Below, in pieces: positions 53,701-64,000 of a stretch of DNA of 64,000 bases. The stretch's first letter is position 1. The number at the start of each line of letters is the position of its first letter. The position numbers and the translations under genes are program-made. This stretch comes from Oasisia sp. SBJ-2009 (Eukaryota > Annelida > Polychaeta > Sabellida > Siboglinidae), in NCBI GenBank assembly GCA_964017155.1, contig OZ024865.1:39067426-39131425 (forward strand), given 5' to 3'. The notes beneath the pieces were generated by a model. That model had not been told where the DNA came from. It ran no database searches and worked only from the letters and a program-made list of their open reading frames with translations.

Positions 53701-56700
53701 GTAGGTACTAGTAGTGTTAATATATTTAAAAATAAAATCGACATATACCTAAGACGGGCGGGGTATACTTAGATAGATAGGTTGGAATCTTGATAAGCCA
53801 AAGATCTTCCTTGTCCACCTGCCATCTACAGTTGAATCTCTAGGTGGCAGTTTTGTTAAATCTGGTTAAATCTTGTTAAATGCCTGTGATTTCTGTCTCA
53901 TTGTGTTCCGTCCATTTTGTAGGCTGTGTACTTGGATCAAAGGGCAAGGGCTTGCTGCGTCGAGGGAGTTTGTTCCTGCCACACAGATGTTACGAGCGCT
54001 CGATGTCAAGGTGCGGATAAAAAATGTGTTTAAATGGAGGGTGCCAGCTCCTCTGCCCAGAATTGGCCGTGCAGTAATTGGTAATGGTGTTTAGATGTCT
54101 GTGGGAAAGTTAAACATCAAAGGGTATTGTGGTTAACTCTGCTCACCTCTGCATTATTGCCAATTAATTTTGTTGTGGAAATAATAATAATAATACAGTT
54201 TTTATATAGCGCTAATTCCCACATGGCGGATCGATGCGCTGCACAAGAAATATACTAAATGTATATTAATAAATAGAAATGTAAAATTTATATGAATTAA
54301 TATAAATCATATTAAAAATTTTTGTTTTAAGACGTACTAGTAAACCTTTGTATGTAAATTATCTAAATTTATTTAAAATAAATTAAACACTGCTTTTAAG
54401 GTGGATAATACTAAAACTTGGTATATAAATTATATAAATTAATATAAAGTTAAAACCTTTAGTAAAACTGTGTACGTAAAAATATATATATATATATATA
54501 AAAATATTTATATATGTCAATCTATAAATTAATCTAAAACATAAACACTGATTAAAACGTGTATGACACTAAAAAGAAATTCTAAAGCAATATCCATCAT
54601 TTCAAAACAAGTTGAATTAATTGAAATGTCTAATAAAAAGATATGTCTTTATAAACATTTTCTAAACATAGATAATGTATGTTTATTTATTTAGTAATGT
54701 ATATTTTGTGACTTTTAGCCACTGTTACGAAACAACGAAGACCTGCTACTAAGCATTGGGGAGGCGAGCTTCCAGAATGGGGATTATACTGAGGCTCAGG
54801 CGACATTACAAAGAGTGAGTCATGTGACCTCAGGATCAGTGAGGGTCAAACCAGGTTAAAGGTCAATTGGTAACTTTTCGCACTTACAATTGTTACAGTC
54901 AAGATTTTCTCCGGTTGATCAGGCTTTGCATTTGTATTCAAAGTTCCATTAACATTTGGAGTTCCCTGATAACATGACAGAGAGATATACATATACATAT
55001 ATACATAGTCTACATACATGCACACATGCACATACATACACACACATCCACACATACATACACAGATACATGCACACATGCATACACATGCACGCGCACA
55101 CGCGCACACGCACACGCACACACACACACACACACACACATCTATGTACATATTCACACATGTAATGATGCATATTTTAAGATAACTGATATAAACTAAT
55201 ACACAATACCCATGTTTTAACAGACAAAATCTCCCTCTGCAGGCCACAATGGGCCACACACAGATATTAAGCGTATGACATTAGCGCACACTTAACATTA
55301 CCATTCATTCATTCATTTCAAAATGTCTGAACACATGAAAACAATGTAACCCTGGTGGATACTTCTAGTCACCAGAGGGCACTGCCGTATAATGTCACTA
55401 GAAGTATCTACCAGGGTTACAACAATAAACTATGTTTCATCTTCTAACCAGCCTCTGTATCACTCTTCTTCCCGTGTCCAGGCTCACGCCCTTGACCCAC
55501 TCCTGCTGGAGAAGATGGACGTCTTGGCCTTCCTGTTGGCCCGAGAGAAGAAAATCAAAGAGCTAGAAAGGTTTGTGTAAACCTAGCGCATGGCTGCTTT
55601 TGCTTAATCAAGGATTCCAGTTCTACGCCGACCTCTCGTCTTTTATAACTTATAATGTACAATGTTGAGTGAAGAGATAAGTTTAGATTTCTGTTGAACA
55701 CAAACATTCCTCAAATACATATAATATATATATATATATATATAGGGAGAGAGAGAGAAGAGAGAGATGGGGAGAGAGGAGAGAGAGAGAGAGAGCAGAG
55801 AAAGAGACAGAGAAAGAGACAGAGAGAGACAGAGAGAGAGACAGACAGACAGAGACAGACAGACAGACAGAGAGAGACAGAGCGAGCGAGAGAGACTTTT
55901 ACATGCCCATGAAACAAAACATGACGGGCAAACAGAAGATATTTTGATACATATACATATCACCCATCCTCGCAAGTGAAGGGTCGAAACTACCCCTGGC
56001 CGATCGTCTCCGTAAAGTTGGGGAGTGAGCAGAGTCGAACTATACAATTATAGCAGTTGACTTCAGAAGTTACTACTGTGTCACCCATGGGAAAAGTGCA
56101 AATAACTACCTTATTTTGAACACGGATACCCGACTGGTGGGAATCCCAATACAGTTACCCATTCACAGCCAAAACATTGCTTGTAACACGAGCTGTGTGT
56201 GGCTGAAATCACCCAAAATTGTATTATATTGTGGAGGCCGACCACACTCCTCATGGGCGATTTCAAATGGGATATGCCAGGGGTAGAGAATAGCAAGGGT
56301 CCCAGGAATTGAAGTCACAGGAACATGGCACAAAATGTGCCATGTGACCACCATGTAACAATACTTTTCTTTTTGTTTGCTTATGTAGAATGTAATTTTG
56401 TTTGTTGCGAAATAACATTGATATGATTTTTATAGCTAGTAGCGATGTAATAAGCCACAGCGCCCCCTATGTGAATATGTAAACATAAATATAATAACAG
56501 CAAATATTATACAAATGAAGCCACTCTCTTAGGAGTCACCTAGTTACATTAATGACGGATGCTCTATAATATAAAATAGCAATAAGTCTGCTAACCCAGC
56601 AAACAAGGAACCATTTCTGAACCAGTTGGCATGGATCATACTGGTTCATAATTGGTACCGCTCCACCAGTACATGTTTTCATGTGTATTCACATGAATAC

Positions 56701-58276
56701 ACGTGTTCTGCCTGTTGTCACAAGTTTGACACGAGTCGTTCTGGGTCAGAACTGGTTCGGTTTCTCTGGTACATGTCATCACGTGAAAAACTCGTAATTT
56801 CACGGTAAACACACCAAATTTGTTCACAGAACCTGGTGAATTCACATGAATTGAGCCAGTTGAACTCGTGAATTCACTTTCAGAACATGTGAAATCACGG
56901 GTCCTTGTTTGCTGGGTAATGCTTATGACATGACATTTCACATGATAATGGTTTCAATGGCTATTCAAACCACAGTAACACATGAATGATAATTATCATG
57001 TGTTCGCTGTATCCAGCCTGGCCCTACAAATGATGTCTGTCTCTGAGGATGCGGCCCAGCCCTGGGTTGCCATGGGTTACCTGTGCCTGGATACCAAGAA
57101 GGCAACTAGGGCAGTCTACTTTGCCCAAAAGGTAAAGGTGAAAGGTTTCACGGCAAAATGTAACATATCCATAATGCTCAGCAAAATATTTTGGCAAAAT
57201 AAAAAAATCCTTTTTAATCCTGAGGCCAGAATCAGCAGAAATTATTATCCTGAAATATTTCCATAGACTAATAAGTCAGATGTTTGAAAATGCCACATAT
57301 GACATTGTGTTTTTCATTGGATGACATTTTTGTTTTTATGAAAATGACAGTATATGGAATTATTTTAGACAAAATTTAGTGAAAAAAATGAGGATGTGGG
57401 GGGTCACATGTAGGGTGACCTGTGGCAAAATAGCCCTACATTTGGGACTATTATAATTGTATATGTAGTATTTTAGGCAGCAGGTAGCCTGGTATTCAGA
57501 AACCATCTTTTACTTAATCATGTGGGCTTTTAACTAATTAACACGTAACAAGCTCTGTGAAATTTTGAAATGTGGGCTCTAGCAGCCTGAGGCCAGGAGA
57601 CTAGTATGTGCTCAATCATAAACCTGGCCTTGGGAGGCTGAGTCCATATTTCTTTCACTTAACTATTATGGTGTGCCAAATAAGGCACTGTTTTTTTCCT
57701 TTAATAAACAAAAGTCATAATTTGGCCTCTTTCATATCTACACTTGTGTCCGTGTTGTTCCTTGCATAAAAATGTTTTTCATATTGATTTTTTCTGGTTA
57801 TGTTGGCAGGCCCAGCGACTCGACACGACGTCTCTGATGGCCATCCTACTCAAGGGCATGGCTCTGCAGAAGTTGAATCGCCTCACAGATGCGGGGATGT
57901 ATTTCCGGGAAGCAATTCGCCTTGCCCCTCACCAGTATGAGGCCTATAAGGGTATGTTCACATTATCAGGGTCCGTATGGGGGCCTTGAAAGTCTTGAAA
58001 AGCCTTGAATTTGTTTAGACCAAATTCAAGCCTTGAAATCGTTGAATTTTACAAAGTAGTCTTGAATGTAATTGTGGTCAATAAAATATTGTTTTGACTC
58101 AATTGTTGTGACGAATAACAGCTGGAAAAGGAAAAGCCTATGCACAAAAATAACTGGTGCACATTGGGCAATCGGCATGTCATTGTGGTTGGCGCCATTG
58201 TTTTCTTAGTCTAGTTAAATATTTAATGTTAATTAAATTTACTGTGCTTACGTATGCCCTATTATATTTGGTAGGC

Positions 58277-58322
<46 letters not shown>

Positions 58323-59712
58323 TAACTAATTTCTATGCATAACGAATCAAATGAAATTACAACGATTTATATTATGACCAATGAAATTATTTCAAATGTG
58401 ACATGACTCAGTCCATATTAATATTCATGGAGTAATGATGTGCAAATTCATATTTGCTCCATCGGAGAAAGTCGGAGACGGTCATTATTTCCATACAAAC
58501 TCAATAAACAAAGTTATTATGTTTGTATTTATCATATTAACACAACAGTTAAGTTCTTTGGCACTATTAAATTTCCAAATACACTCTGTGAGATACAATG
58601 TGATCCATCTAAGAATTTGCCTTTCACAGTTTTTGTTATCTACGTTGGTTTTTCATATTAATTAAACTTAAAGGGAGGGTTCCAGCTCTTCTGTCCAGAA
58701 TTGGTAGAGCAGTAATTTGTAATGAGAAGTCTGCTGTCTAGAACGTGGGAAAGTTAGACATCAAAGGGTATTGTGGTTAACTCTGCTCACATAGCATAAC
58801 TGCCAATAAATTTTATTTTGAAACTGGATGTTTTGTTTACCATTTCAACTTGTTGCTGGTGGAACCTTTCAAATTGGGAACATTAAATGAAGTCATTCAA
58901 CACAAATTGGCCTTCAACGTGCATGTTGTAATCGTATGAATGTAATATAAAATGAAAACAATTAAACCTATGAACTGGCAACCTCGGGTTAAGTTTAAGA
59001 ATATTGTCCAGGTTTGGTTGACTGCCTCCAAGCCAACCGCCGGAACAGGGAAGCAATCGCCATCGCCGGACAGGCGTGTAAACAAGTTGGGATGAACCCT
59101 CGATCTTTTACGGTGAGTCAATGATAATGCTGTTCTCCTCTTGGCATCCTTGTCGTCAAAGGTGAGGTTGGCATTTTCTTCGTCTTTTCATTCCTCATTT
59201 TCTCTCACTGCGTTCTCTATCAACAGTCTCCAACTCCTTCTATATTTTGCTGTTGTTCTCCATTCTCCTCCCACTCTTTCCAGATCTCTCTTAATGCAGT
59301 CTTCCCATTCTCTGTCTTCCTCGCCTCCTTTTCCCCTCCCTTTTTCATTCCTATTCTTCCCACATGACCGAACCAGTTCAACTTACTCCTCAGCAATTTC
59401 TTCTTAAACTTTCTTTCACTCCAACCGCCACTCTCAGTTCCTCCATTCTCTTATAACGGTCAGTGGCTTTCCATCCAAACTGGTAAACAGAATTGTGTTT
59501 GCGGATGACAAGAACATTGTCTGTTCTGCTGAAGATAAACAATGTAAACAATATTTATCTAGCTATCTTAACCATGTACATTGCCTAAATCACATATGTG
59601 TAGAGTGCAACTAATTGTTTTCATTTAAAAAGATACACTGTTTCGATTTTCACAAATTTGTCACACATTTTGTCAAATTCCTCTGTCCGTTGTCATGCAA
59701 ATGAGTGTACGT

Positions 59713-59758
<46 letters not shown>

Positions 59759-61865
59759 TTCGAAGTTTATGTTTTGGGGTCACAGGAAGAGGACACAAAA
59801 TGTGCCATGTGACCACCACATAACAATACTTTTCTTTTTGTTTGCTTATGTAGAATATAATGTTGTTGTTGCGAAATAAAATTTTATTTGATTTGATAAA
59901 AAACAGTTTGAAAATATTGTATGCAACGACTTGAGTAGATTACGTTACGACTCTTGGGCACCATTCCCATCATCGTCACAAACCAGACGTCGTTCCACTG
60001 TGCTACGTACCCCTGGCTGGTCGTCTCTGTAAACTGTGGAAGTGATCGGAGTCTACTGCATGAGCACAAATACTAGCCCCAGTTTGAAGATGGATACACG
60101 ACTAGTGGTAATCCCAATATAATGACCCATTCGCATCCTAAACATTGCATGTTTCGAAACGCCGGTAGGTGGAATTGGACCACCGTCCCCTCGACTGACA
60201 GTCCGGTGCCTTACCGCGTGACCACCGCTCCCCACTGAACAATGCATTCCATATTAAAAAACACTATTTAATATTATTTATGAACATTAGCTTGTTTAGC
60301 ACACCTTTTGACCTATTTAACATGACCTGTGTGCCACATTGGAATGTGTTTATTGGTTGCAGTTATACGCCAGCGTCCTCGCAAAGGAACCACTTAGTCT
60401 GGAAAAGGTACATTGAAGTTAACATTTGGGAGTACTGTTTTCCACTTGTTTGGTGGTGGTGTGGTGCAAGTGCGGTGTGCTTTATAGAAAAGGGTGCCTG
60501 GTCCCACGTCTACTGCAGAAGTGTTCCAGAGAGCCACCGTGCCAGTCATTCAGTCACTGACATCGTAGTAGATCGTTTTAGTGTTAATCATGAACTGCCA
60601 GCTTTTTTATTTAATGTACTAATAATTTTATTGATCTCTTTATTATTATATTTTATTAACAGTGTTGTGTCCTTTACATTGCATGACCATGACATTTTAT
60701 GTACACATAATTTATTTATATATTTATTATATTAATTTTATTAACGTATTCATTGTTTTAATGTACTTTTAATGTACAGTTAATTGTATTGATTTATTGT
60801 CATATTTGTTTTGTTAACTTATTATTTTAGCGCACAGTCACGTTACAACTGCAGGATAGTGAAACATCACTTTTTAGCAGTACATTCTTGAAGTTGAAGT
60901 CCACCATGCTTTTCTTTTAATGGATCACTTAAGGAGAAGGAGTGAAATTTATTTTAAAATAGCAAAATAACTTATAAAACTTTATTATGAGCAGATTTTG
61001 CTCTTTAAAATCAACTTCACTCCTTAAGTGAGTGAATGAAATAAGTGAATGAAACGACCCCTAGGGTGTCCATAGATGTTGTGAGTTGGACCCAAAATCA
61101 GGTGGGAGTTGTCCAGCATGTTGACCCTCAAATGACATCGTTTAGGCGAAGACGTACCTGGAGCGAGCGGTCAAGATGGACGGCAGTCACCTGGACACGG
61201 TCTACCTCCTGGCAGACATCCTCCTTCAGCAGCAGCAGTACGACAAGGGCATCGAACTGTGAGTCACCTCTTCCACTGGGCCCTTGAGGGGTGTGGGTAA
61301 AAAAAGTAAAGGGCAAGTTCTTATATAGCGCAGTATCCAGTCCTCAGGACCGTTCAAAACGCTTTACATTTTACTTCCCTGACAGACTTGTTCACTCAGA
61401 CACCATCTCGGCTTCTCTGGGAAGCATCCAGCCATATGCTACAATTAATGCGCGAAGGCTGCTCGTACACATATCCACCACTGTCTATAGCCAGATACTC
61501 ATTTATACAGTACGTGAACTGGAGCAATTTAGAGTGAAAAAACTTGCCCAAGGTTGAACAGACACCAGTTAATGAAACAGTTCTTGGTCCTGTTGGTTTT
61601 TACTCTGGGTAGAGTATCGAGTACGGCATCGTGTATTGTGTTGTAGTCCTTGGTTTTGGTAGTAGTTTATGCAGTTTGTGCTGCTGATGTTTGATTTGTG
61701 TGAAGAAATGTTCACATAACTGCACACGTCCCTTGTCGTCTGTTATAGACTGAAGAAGCTTTTGGAGCAACAGAGTACGTGTCGCGCCCATCAGATGCTG
61801 GGAGACTTCCTGGCCCACACCAACCAGCAGCAAGAGGCTCTGGACCAGTACAGCATCGCCATCAG
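47796..61865 (+). CDS. ANAPC7: Anaphase-promoting complex subunit 7 (15 exons; last exon not seen)
   Basis: Exons: 47796-47861, 49217-49339, 50349-50417, 50804-50887, 52016-52131, 52935-53048, 53923-54010, 54719-54814, 55482-55570, 57017-57131, 57810-57951, 59012-59112, 60363-60407, 61146-61258, 61749-61865. Every junction keeps phase with GT..AG borders, giving 492 codons plus two bases. The N-terminus MNLVEQIKIL and VKLATSIVLTMSEHNEELLT align with the APC7 dimerisation region. The rest is a string of TPR helices, including KINMALAKLYQRMGQDRSAV, FREAIRLAPHQYEAYK and MLGDFLAHTNQQQEALDQYS. APC7 is a scaffold of the TPR lobe of the APC/C, the nuclear ubiquitin ligase that degrades cyclins and securin. 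The last exon (human LDPN... plus acidic tail) was not found before 64 kb, so it is downstream or displaced. Loop sequences between TPRs are shorter than in vertebrates (for example, there is no long linker after exon 3). Confidence 0.96.
48403..48655 (-). mobile_element. tRNA-derived SINE family B
   Basis: On the minus strand the head reads GGTGTAGTGGTTACC (A box) and GGTTCGATACC (B box), with a clear tRNA-like arrangement. The body continues through GTCCCGTCTCAATTTGGGAC to GGCTTGGCGTGATGTTC. Different from family A. It lies in ANAPC7 intron 1. Confidence 0.85.
48663..48989. mobile_element. Harbinger-like MITE, copy 1
   Basis: CCCAGCAAACAACGATCC at the left and the complement of CCAGCAAACAAGGAACC at the right. 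The interior is rich in CACGTG-type short palindromes. It is an inverted counterpart of the copy at 56.6 kb. Confidence 0.75.
50889..51215 (-). mobile_element. tRNA-derived SINE family A, copy abutting an ANAPC7 donor
   Basis: Full-length minus-strand copy: tail AGTAAAGGCAAGTTCTTATA at 50891, body, and tRNA head near 51150-51215 (B box degraded: AATTCAAACC). Its end overlaps the donor GTAAGT of ANAPC7 exon 50804-50887. Confidence 0.85.
51285..51680 (+). repeat. Single copy of the 7.6-9.3 kb fold-back arm
   Basis: Blocks ATCAATACATAATTATACAC, TTATTACTAATAATAATTAT and TTGTCTTATTATATACATAT match the right arm at 8886-9337 in order. Confidence 0.7.
52270..52712. mobile_element. Long palindromic element, decayed second copy
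   Basis: Shares GTCATTCTACATCATTTC, GCAAAGGCGATGTCTTGCGA and AATAATTTAGGACAATTAAC with the element at 46.7-47.3 kb. Confidence 0.7.
53340..53885. pseudogene. LINE insertion with inverted 5' part (twin priming)
   Basis: 53340-53650 on the minus strand encodes an RT N-terminal segment (MKDNKSPGVDGIPPKLQLEI ... KEANIVPLFKKG ... SENYRPVSLT). 53663-53885 on the plus strand holds the 3' end of a LINE (AACGAATGGAACAGATTATC ... GTCCACCTGCCATCTA), matching the copy at 6.1-6.5 kb. Head-to-head pieces in one place are the usual result of 5' inversion during target-primed insertion. It ends about 38 bases before the acceptor of ANAPC7 exon 53923-54010. Confidence 0.75.
54034..54182 (+). mobile_element. 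'GGGTNCCAG' repeat, copy 3 (half length)
   Basis: GAGGGTGCCAGCTCCTCTGC start, then AAGTTAAACATCAAAGGGTA and TTGTGGTTAACTCTGCTCAC as in the 58.7-kb copy. It begins 24 bases after an ANAPC7 splice donor. Confidence 0.65.
54190..54660. repeat. AT-rich repeat headed by a SINE-like tail
   Basis: ATAATAATACAGTTTTTATATAGCGCTAA at its start resembles the GCGC-TATA tail of the local SINEs. The rest is AT-rich with recurring AAATTAATATAAA blocks. Confidence 0.5.
54985..55145. repeat. CA/TACA microsatellite
   Basis: Imperfect ACATACAC and CACACA runs in an ANAPC7 intron. Frames open through it on both strands are repeat artefacts. Confidence 0.9.
55718..55897. repeat. TA run followed by purine-rich GA/GACA array
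   Basis: About 25 bases of TA, then some 150 bases of nearly pure G/A/C repeats (GAGA, GACAGACA). The purine strand could adopt triplex structure. Confidence 0.9.
55975..56400. mobile_element. SINE-like repeat family C, copy 1
   Basis: Shares TACCCCTGGCCGATCGTCTC, GATACCCGACTGGTGGGAAT and, further on, CACAAAATGTGCCATGTGAC with the segments at 59.77-60.25 kb. The better-preserved copy there ends in a tRNA-like head. Confidence 0.55.
56595..56916. mobile_element. Harbinger-like MITE, copy 2, with TAA duplication
   Basis: CCCAGCAAACAAGGAACC and GGGTCCTTGTTTGCTGGG are 17-18-bp inverted repeats. TAA directly flanks both ends (56592-56594 and 56917-56919), the 3-bp target typical of PIF/Harbinger elements. 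No transposase. Confidence 0.85.
58270..58320. repeat. (TA)n microsatellite
   Basis: About 50 bases of TA in an ANAPC7 intron. Confidence 0.95.
58673..58994 (+). mobile_element. 'GGGTNCCAG' repeat, copy 4 (full length)
   Basis: GAGGGTTCCAGCTCTTCTGT at the left and CTATGAACTGGCAACCTC at the right, forming short inverted ends. The interior matches the inverted copy at 7.05-7.39 kb. It ends 18 bases before ANAPC7 exon 59012-59112. Confidence 0.65.
59175..59465 (-). pseudogene. LINE C-terminal relic
   Basis: Minus-strand translation ends DCIKRDLERVGGEWRTTAKY then RRSWRLLIENAVRENEE and a stop, preceded in another frame by RMEELRVAVG and an LNWFGHVGR-like block. This is the usual end of several invertebrate LINE ORFs. 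Frameshifted. Confidence 0.6.
59717..59758. repeat. (TA)n microsatellite
   Basis: TA run next to repeat family C. Confidence 0.95.
59770..60245 (-). mobile_element. SINE-like repeat family C, copy 2, with tRNA-like head
   Basis: On the minus strand the end at 60165-60240 reads GGTCACGCGGTAAGGC (A-box-like) and GGTCCAATTCCACC (B-box-like). The rest matches 55975-56400. The boxes are weaker than those of families A and B. Confidence 0.55.
60920..61034. mobile_element. Fold-back MITE related to that at 16.1 kb
   Basis: TCACTTAAGGAGAAGGAGTG at the left is mirrored by CACTCCTTAAGTGA at the right, and GAGCAGATTTTGCTCTTTAA matches the 16.1-kb element. Confidence 0.65.
61303..61558 (-). mobile_element. 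tRNA-derived SINE family A, headless copy
   Basis: Minus-strand tail and body from AGTAAAGGGCAAGTTCTTAT to AACTTGCCCAAGGTTGAAC. The tRNA head is missing. It starts 45 bases after an ANAPC7 donor (61258). Confidence 0.8.
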
Positions 61866-62130
61866 GTGAGTCTCCCCTGGACAGGTGAAGCCATCAGGTG
61901 AAGTCTCGCCTCTCTACTCAAGTCCACTATGAGGCATCCTGCTTAGGATAGACTTGAGCTAGACTGATTGAGTGTGGGGGTTTCACTCTGGGTGACACCA
62001 TCTCATTAGGGTCTTCCGTCTTGTTGTTCCGGTTGTTTCACATGCTCTGTAATGTTCTGTTAACTGACTAGTCTGTGTGTGCATGCATGTGGTGTGTGTC
62101 TACACCTGTACCACATGCATGTGTGGTACA

Positions 62131-62458
62131 GGTGTAGAGCACAATGGGTCAAGAGTGGAGCTTCGGACTCTCGACTACGAGAACCAGGGTTCAAATCCTG
62201 TACTGCGGTGTTAAAACCTTGGGCAAGTTTATTCAGTGTACATTGCTCCAGTTCACTCAGCTGAATAAATGAGTACCTGGCTATAGATAGTGATGGATAT
62301 GTGTACGAGCAGCCTTCGCGCATTAATTGTAGCCTTTGGCTGGATGCTTCCCAGAGAAGCCGAGGTGGTGTGAACAAGTCTATCAGGGAAGTAAAGTGTA
62401 AAGCGCTTTGAACGGTCCTGAGGACTGGATACTGCGCTATATAAGAACTTGTCTTTTT
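62131..62458 (+). mobile_element. tRNA-derived SINE family A, full-length plus-strand copy
   Basis: Head with A-box-like TGGGTCAAGAGTGGAGC near 62144-62161 and B box GGTTCAAATCC at 62188-62198, then the body and the tail GCGCTTTGAACGGTCCTGAG and TGCGCTATATAAGAACTTG. The best copy for defining the family. Confidence 0.88.
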
Positions 62459-62639
62459 TTTACATATGAGTGGTACATTTACAGGCTTAAACATAGTCTG
62501 TATGATACACTTATATGCGTAAACATCACTTGTGTTTTACGCTTGCAGACATACATCGCCTGAGCCATACATTTACATGTGTAAACTCTGTTTGTGTGAA
62601 ACACTTATAGGCATAAACAACTGAACCACTGAAGCCTGA

Positions 62640-64000
62640 AAACAATTAAGTTGAACTCTAATGTGTGTAGTAAATCATGCAATGCCACAAAGTGGGACAT
62701 CGCAGCTGTTCTGAGATCAACGCATTCCCTTTTCAATGACACACCTGAAAGATACAGGGAGTGATTTGTTTGGGAGAAACTTCTGCAACATCCGCTGGCT
62801 TGAGAATGTGCCAGTTGCAGAACGCCTGTTGGAGATGTTCCCACATTTGTGCAAGTTCATTGCAGTCGCCAAGAAAGGTGACTTTCCTTTGCCACAGACA
62901 AAAGCCTTTGGTGTCGTGTCAGAGGCAACTTCCTACCCTTTATTACCTGTGAAGCTGAACTGCTTTGTCTCGGTGGCAAAGACAATCTCACCATTTCTTC
63001 TGCGCTACCAGACAGATCGCCCCATGCTGCCATTTATGGCCAGTGATCTCCATCGCATGGTGAAACATCTGCTATACCGGTTCATGAAAAGAGATGTAGT
63101 AGATGACACCAGCCTCGCCAGTCTACCTGAATTAAATCTGGTTGATTCGTCATTCCTGAAAAAGTCCTCTGACATAGACATCGGCTTCACAGCAGACGCA
63201 CACCTGAAGCTGATGCAGCGCTCCACGATGAGCAAAGTGAGTGACAGGGCTGCCATGGGACTACGTCATGAGCCTTTTCACGCGAAATAGTCACTCGTGT
63301 CTTGATGAAAGCACCAACAAAGTTTAGCATCAAGCAGGCTCTATCATACATTGATCCATGCCAGATGGCTGCGGACCCAAATGGCTGTTGTGCCAAGCTG
63401 CACAAAGTGTTGCAGACACTTGTCAGTAGCAAGAAACTGGCTGCAGAGAAATGTGATGACATTCTGCGACAATTCACAGATCTGGTGACGTATGCTATCA
63501 TACCAAAGAAGGCCGAGTCCTCAGCATTTGATCCGTTCAATGAAACTCACCGCGTTCAACGCGTTGACGTCTTCCTGGAAAAGTTCATCAACTACAATGA
63601 ATTTGGTGATCTGTGGCAGACAATGAAGATGCTGCTGCTTCTGTCCCATGGACAAGCCAGCATCGAACGGATTCTTGGTGAATCACCAGATGGAAGTTGA
63701 CAACCTTTGCGAGAATACATTCATCACACAGCGGGTGGTGCACGACCATATTGTGTCTGTTGGAGGAATCTTCAATGTTGACATCACCAAAGACCTGATG
63801 ACATCTTGTCAGGCTTCACAGGCACGTTATCAGACCTACTTTGGTGACAAGAATCTGTTTCGTTGAAGAGGAATGTCGATGAGTTCGATCAATGCAAGGC
63901 AATGAAATTGCAACTTGAGGCTGACAGTGGCGAAGTGGATCAGTGTGCAGATGAGTTTGCCACTCAAGCAGAGCAGAAGCGCGACTTCAGCCTTGTTGCT
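62640..64000 (+). pseudogene. hAT-like transposase-type gene, frameshifted copy
   Basis: Plus-strand pieces in changing frames follow one known order of blocks in a widespread hAT-like transposon protein: RWLENVPVAERLLEMFPHL, KLNCFVSVAKTISPFLLRYQ, TDRPMLPFMASDLHRMVKHL, IDIGFTADAHLKLM, then CDDILRQFTDLV, and the C-terminal dimerisation-type block WQTMKMLLLLSHGQASIER, then VSVGGIFNVDITKDLM and a Lys/Glu-rich tail (AMKLQLEADSGEVDQC). Frame changes near 62745, 63290, 63690 and 63855 and the lack of an N-terminus show decay, unless the assembly has indel errors. The 'LSHGQAS-ER' motif corresponds to the 'SS---ER-FS' hAT C-terminal motif. It continues past the window edge. It lies in the likely last intron of ANAPC7. 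Confidence 0.75.

Noticed and set aside
54846..55259. Cys/Val-rich 137-residue frame
   Set aside because: CA-repeat artefact inside an ANAPC7 intron.
55643..56047. Ser/Leu-rich and Arg/Glu-rich frames
   Set aside because: Both strands of a GA/GACA microsatellite.
59482..59600. Plus-strand VFADDKNIVCSAED, similar to an RT FADD box
   Set aside because: Very short and isolated; may be a LINE crumb, but the evidence is too thin for a feature.
61866..62130. Search for the last ANAPC7 exon
   Set aside because: No LDPN-like or acidic tail frame with an acceptor was found here or before the transposase pseudogene.

Overview
This is nuclear DNA from an animal, most likely a non-vertebrate marine metazoan (a mollusc-like lophotrochozoan would fit, but the species cannot be fixed from the window). 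Short protein-coding exons with GT..AG borders and consistent reading phase sit in long AT-rich introns. About half of the window is repeats: tRNA-derived SINEs, LINEs, hAT-like and Harbinger-like miniature elements, fold-back palindromes and microsatellites. No bacterial, viral, CRISPR or stand-alone structural RNA genes were seen.

Layout. (1) 1-2.1 kb, + strand: GC-rich 3' terminal exon and 3' UTR of an unrecognised gene. (2) 4.82-14.34 kb, + strand: TATA promoter, 5' UTR exon and four coding exons of a small secreted cysteine-containing protein resembling the ML-domain GM2-activator family (147 aa as spliced here). (3) 15.7-32.3 kb, - strand: VMP1, the ER multispanning autophagy protein; nine coding exons were placed, and two near the C-terminus were not found. 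A full-length LINE with two intact ORFs (about 21.47-26.04 kb) lies in one VMP1 intron in the same orientation. (4) 33-41.7 kb: gene-poor repeats plus a CpG-rich block near 39 kb. (5) 41.7-47.6 kb, - strand: PTRH2 (peptidyl-tRNA hydrolase 2), complete in five exons, 167 aa. (6) 47.8 kb to beyond 61.9 kb, + strand: ANAPC7 (APC/C TPR subunit 7), 15 exons placed, last exon not seen. PTRH2 and ANAPC7 are head-to-head, with start codons 168 bp apart, so they probably share a bidirectional promoter. (7) 62.6-64.0 kb, + strand: frameshifted copy of a hAT-like transposase gene running off the window.

The host genes are mainly housekeeping (autophagy membrane remodelling, tRNA and mitochondrial quality control, cell-cycle ubiquitination) plus one secreted lipid-binding-type protein. 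They do not form one pathway, but VMP1 and PTRH2 are also neighbours in human, which suggests ancient microsynteny. The most unusual signals are a 40-bp tandem array that triplicates a VMP1 3' splice site, a second VMP1 splice-acceptor region that was duplicated, NF-kB/CRE-like sites in a possible alternative promoter of the ML-like gene, a LINE insertion with a 5' inversion, and a SINE abutting an ANAPC7 splice donor. I did not find a convincing wholly new biological system.
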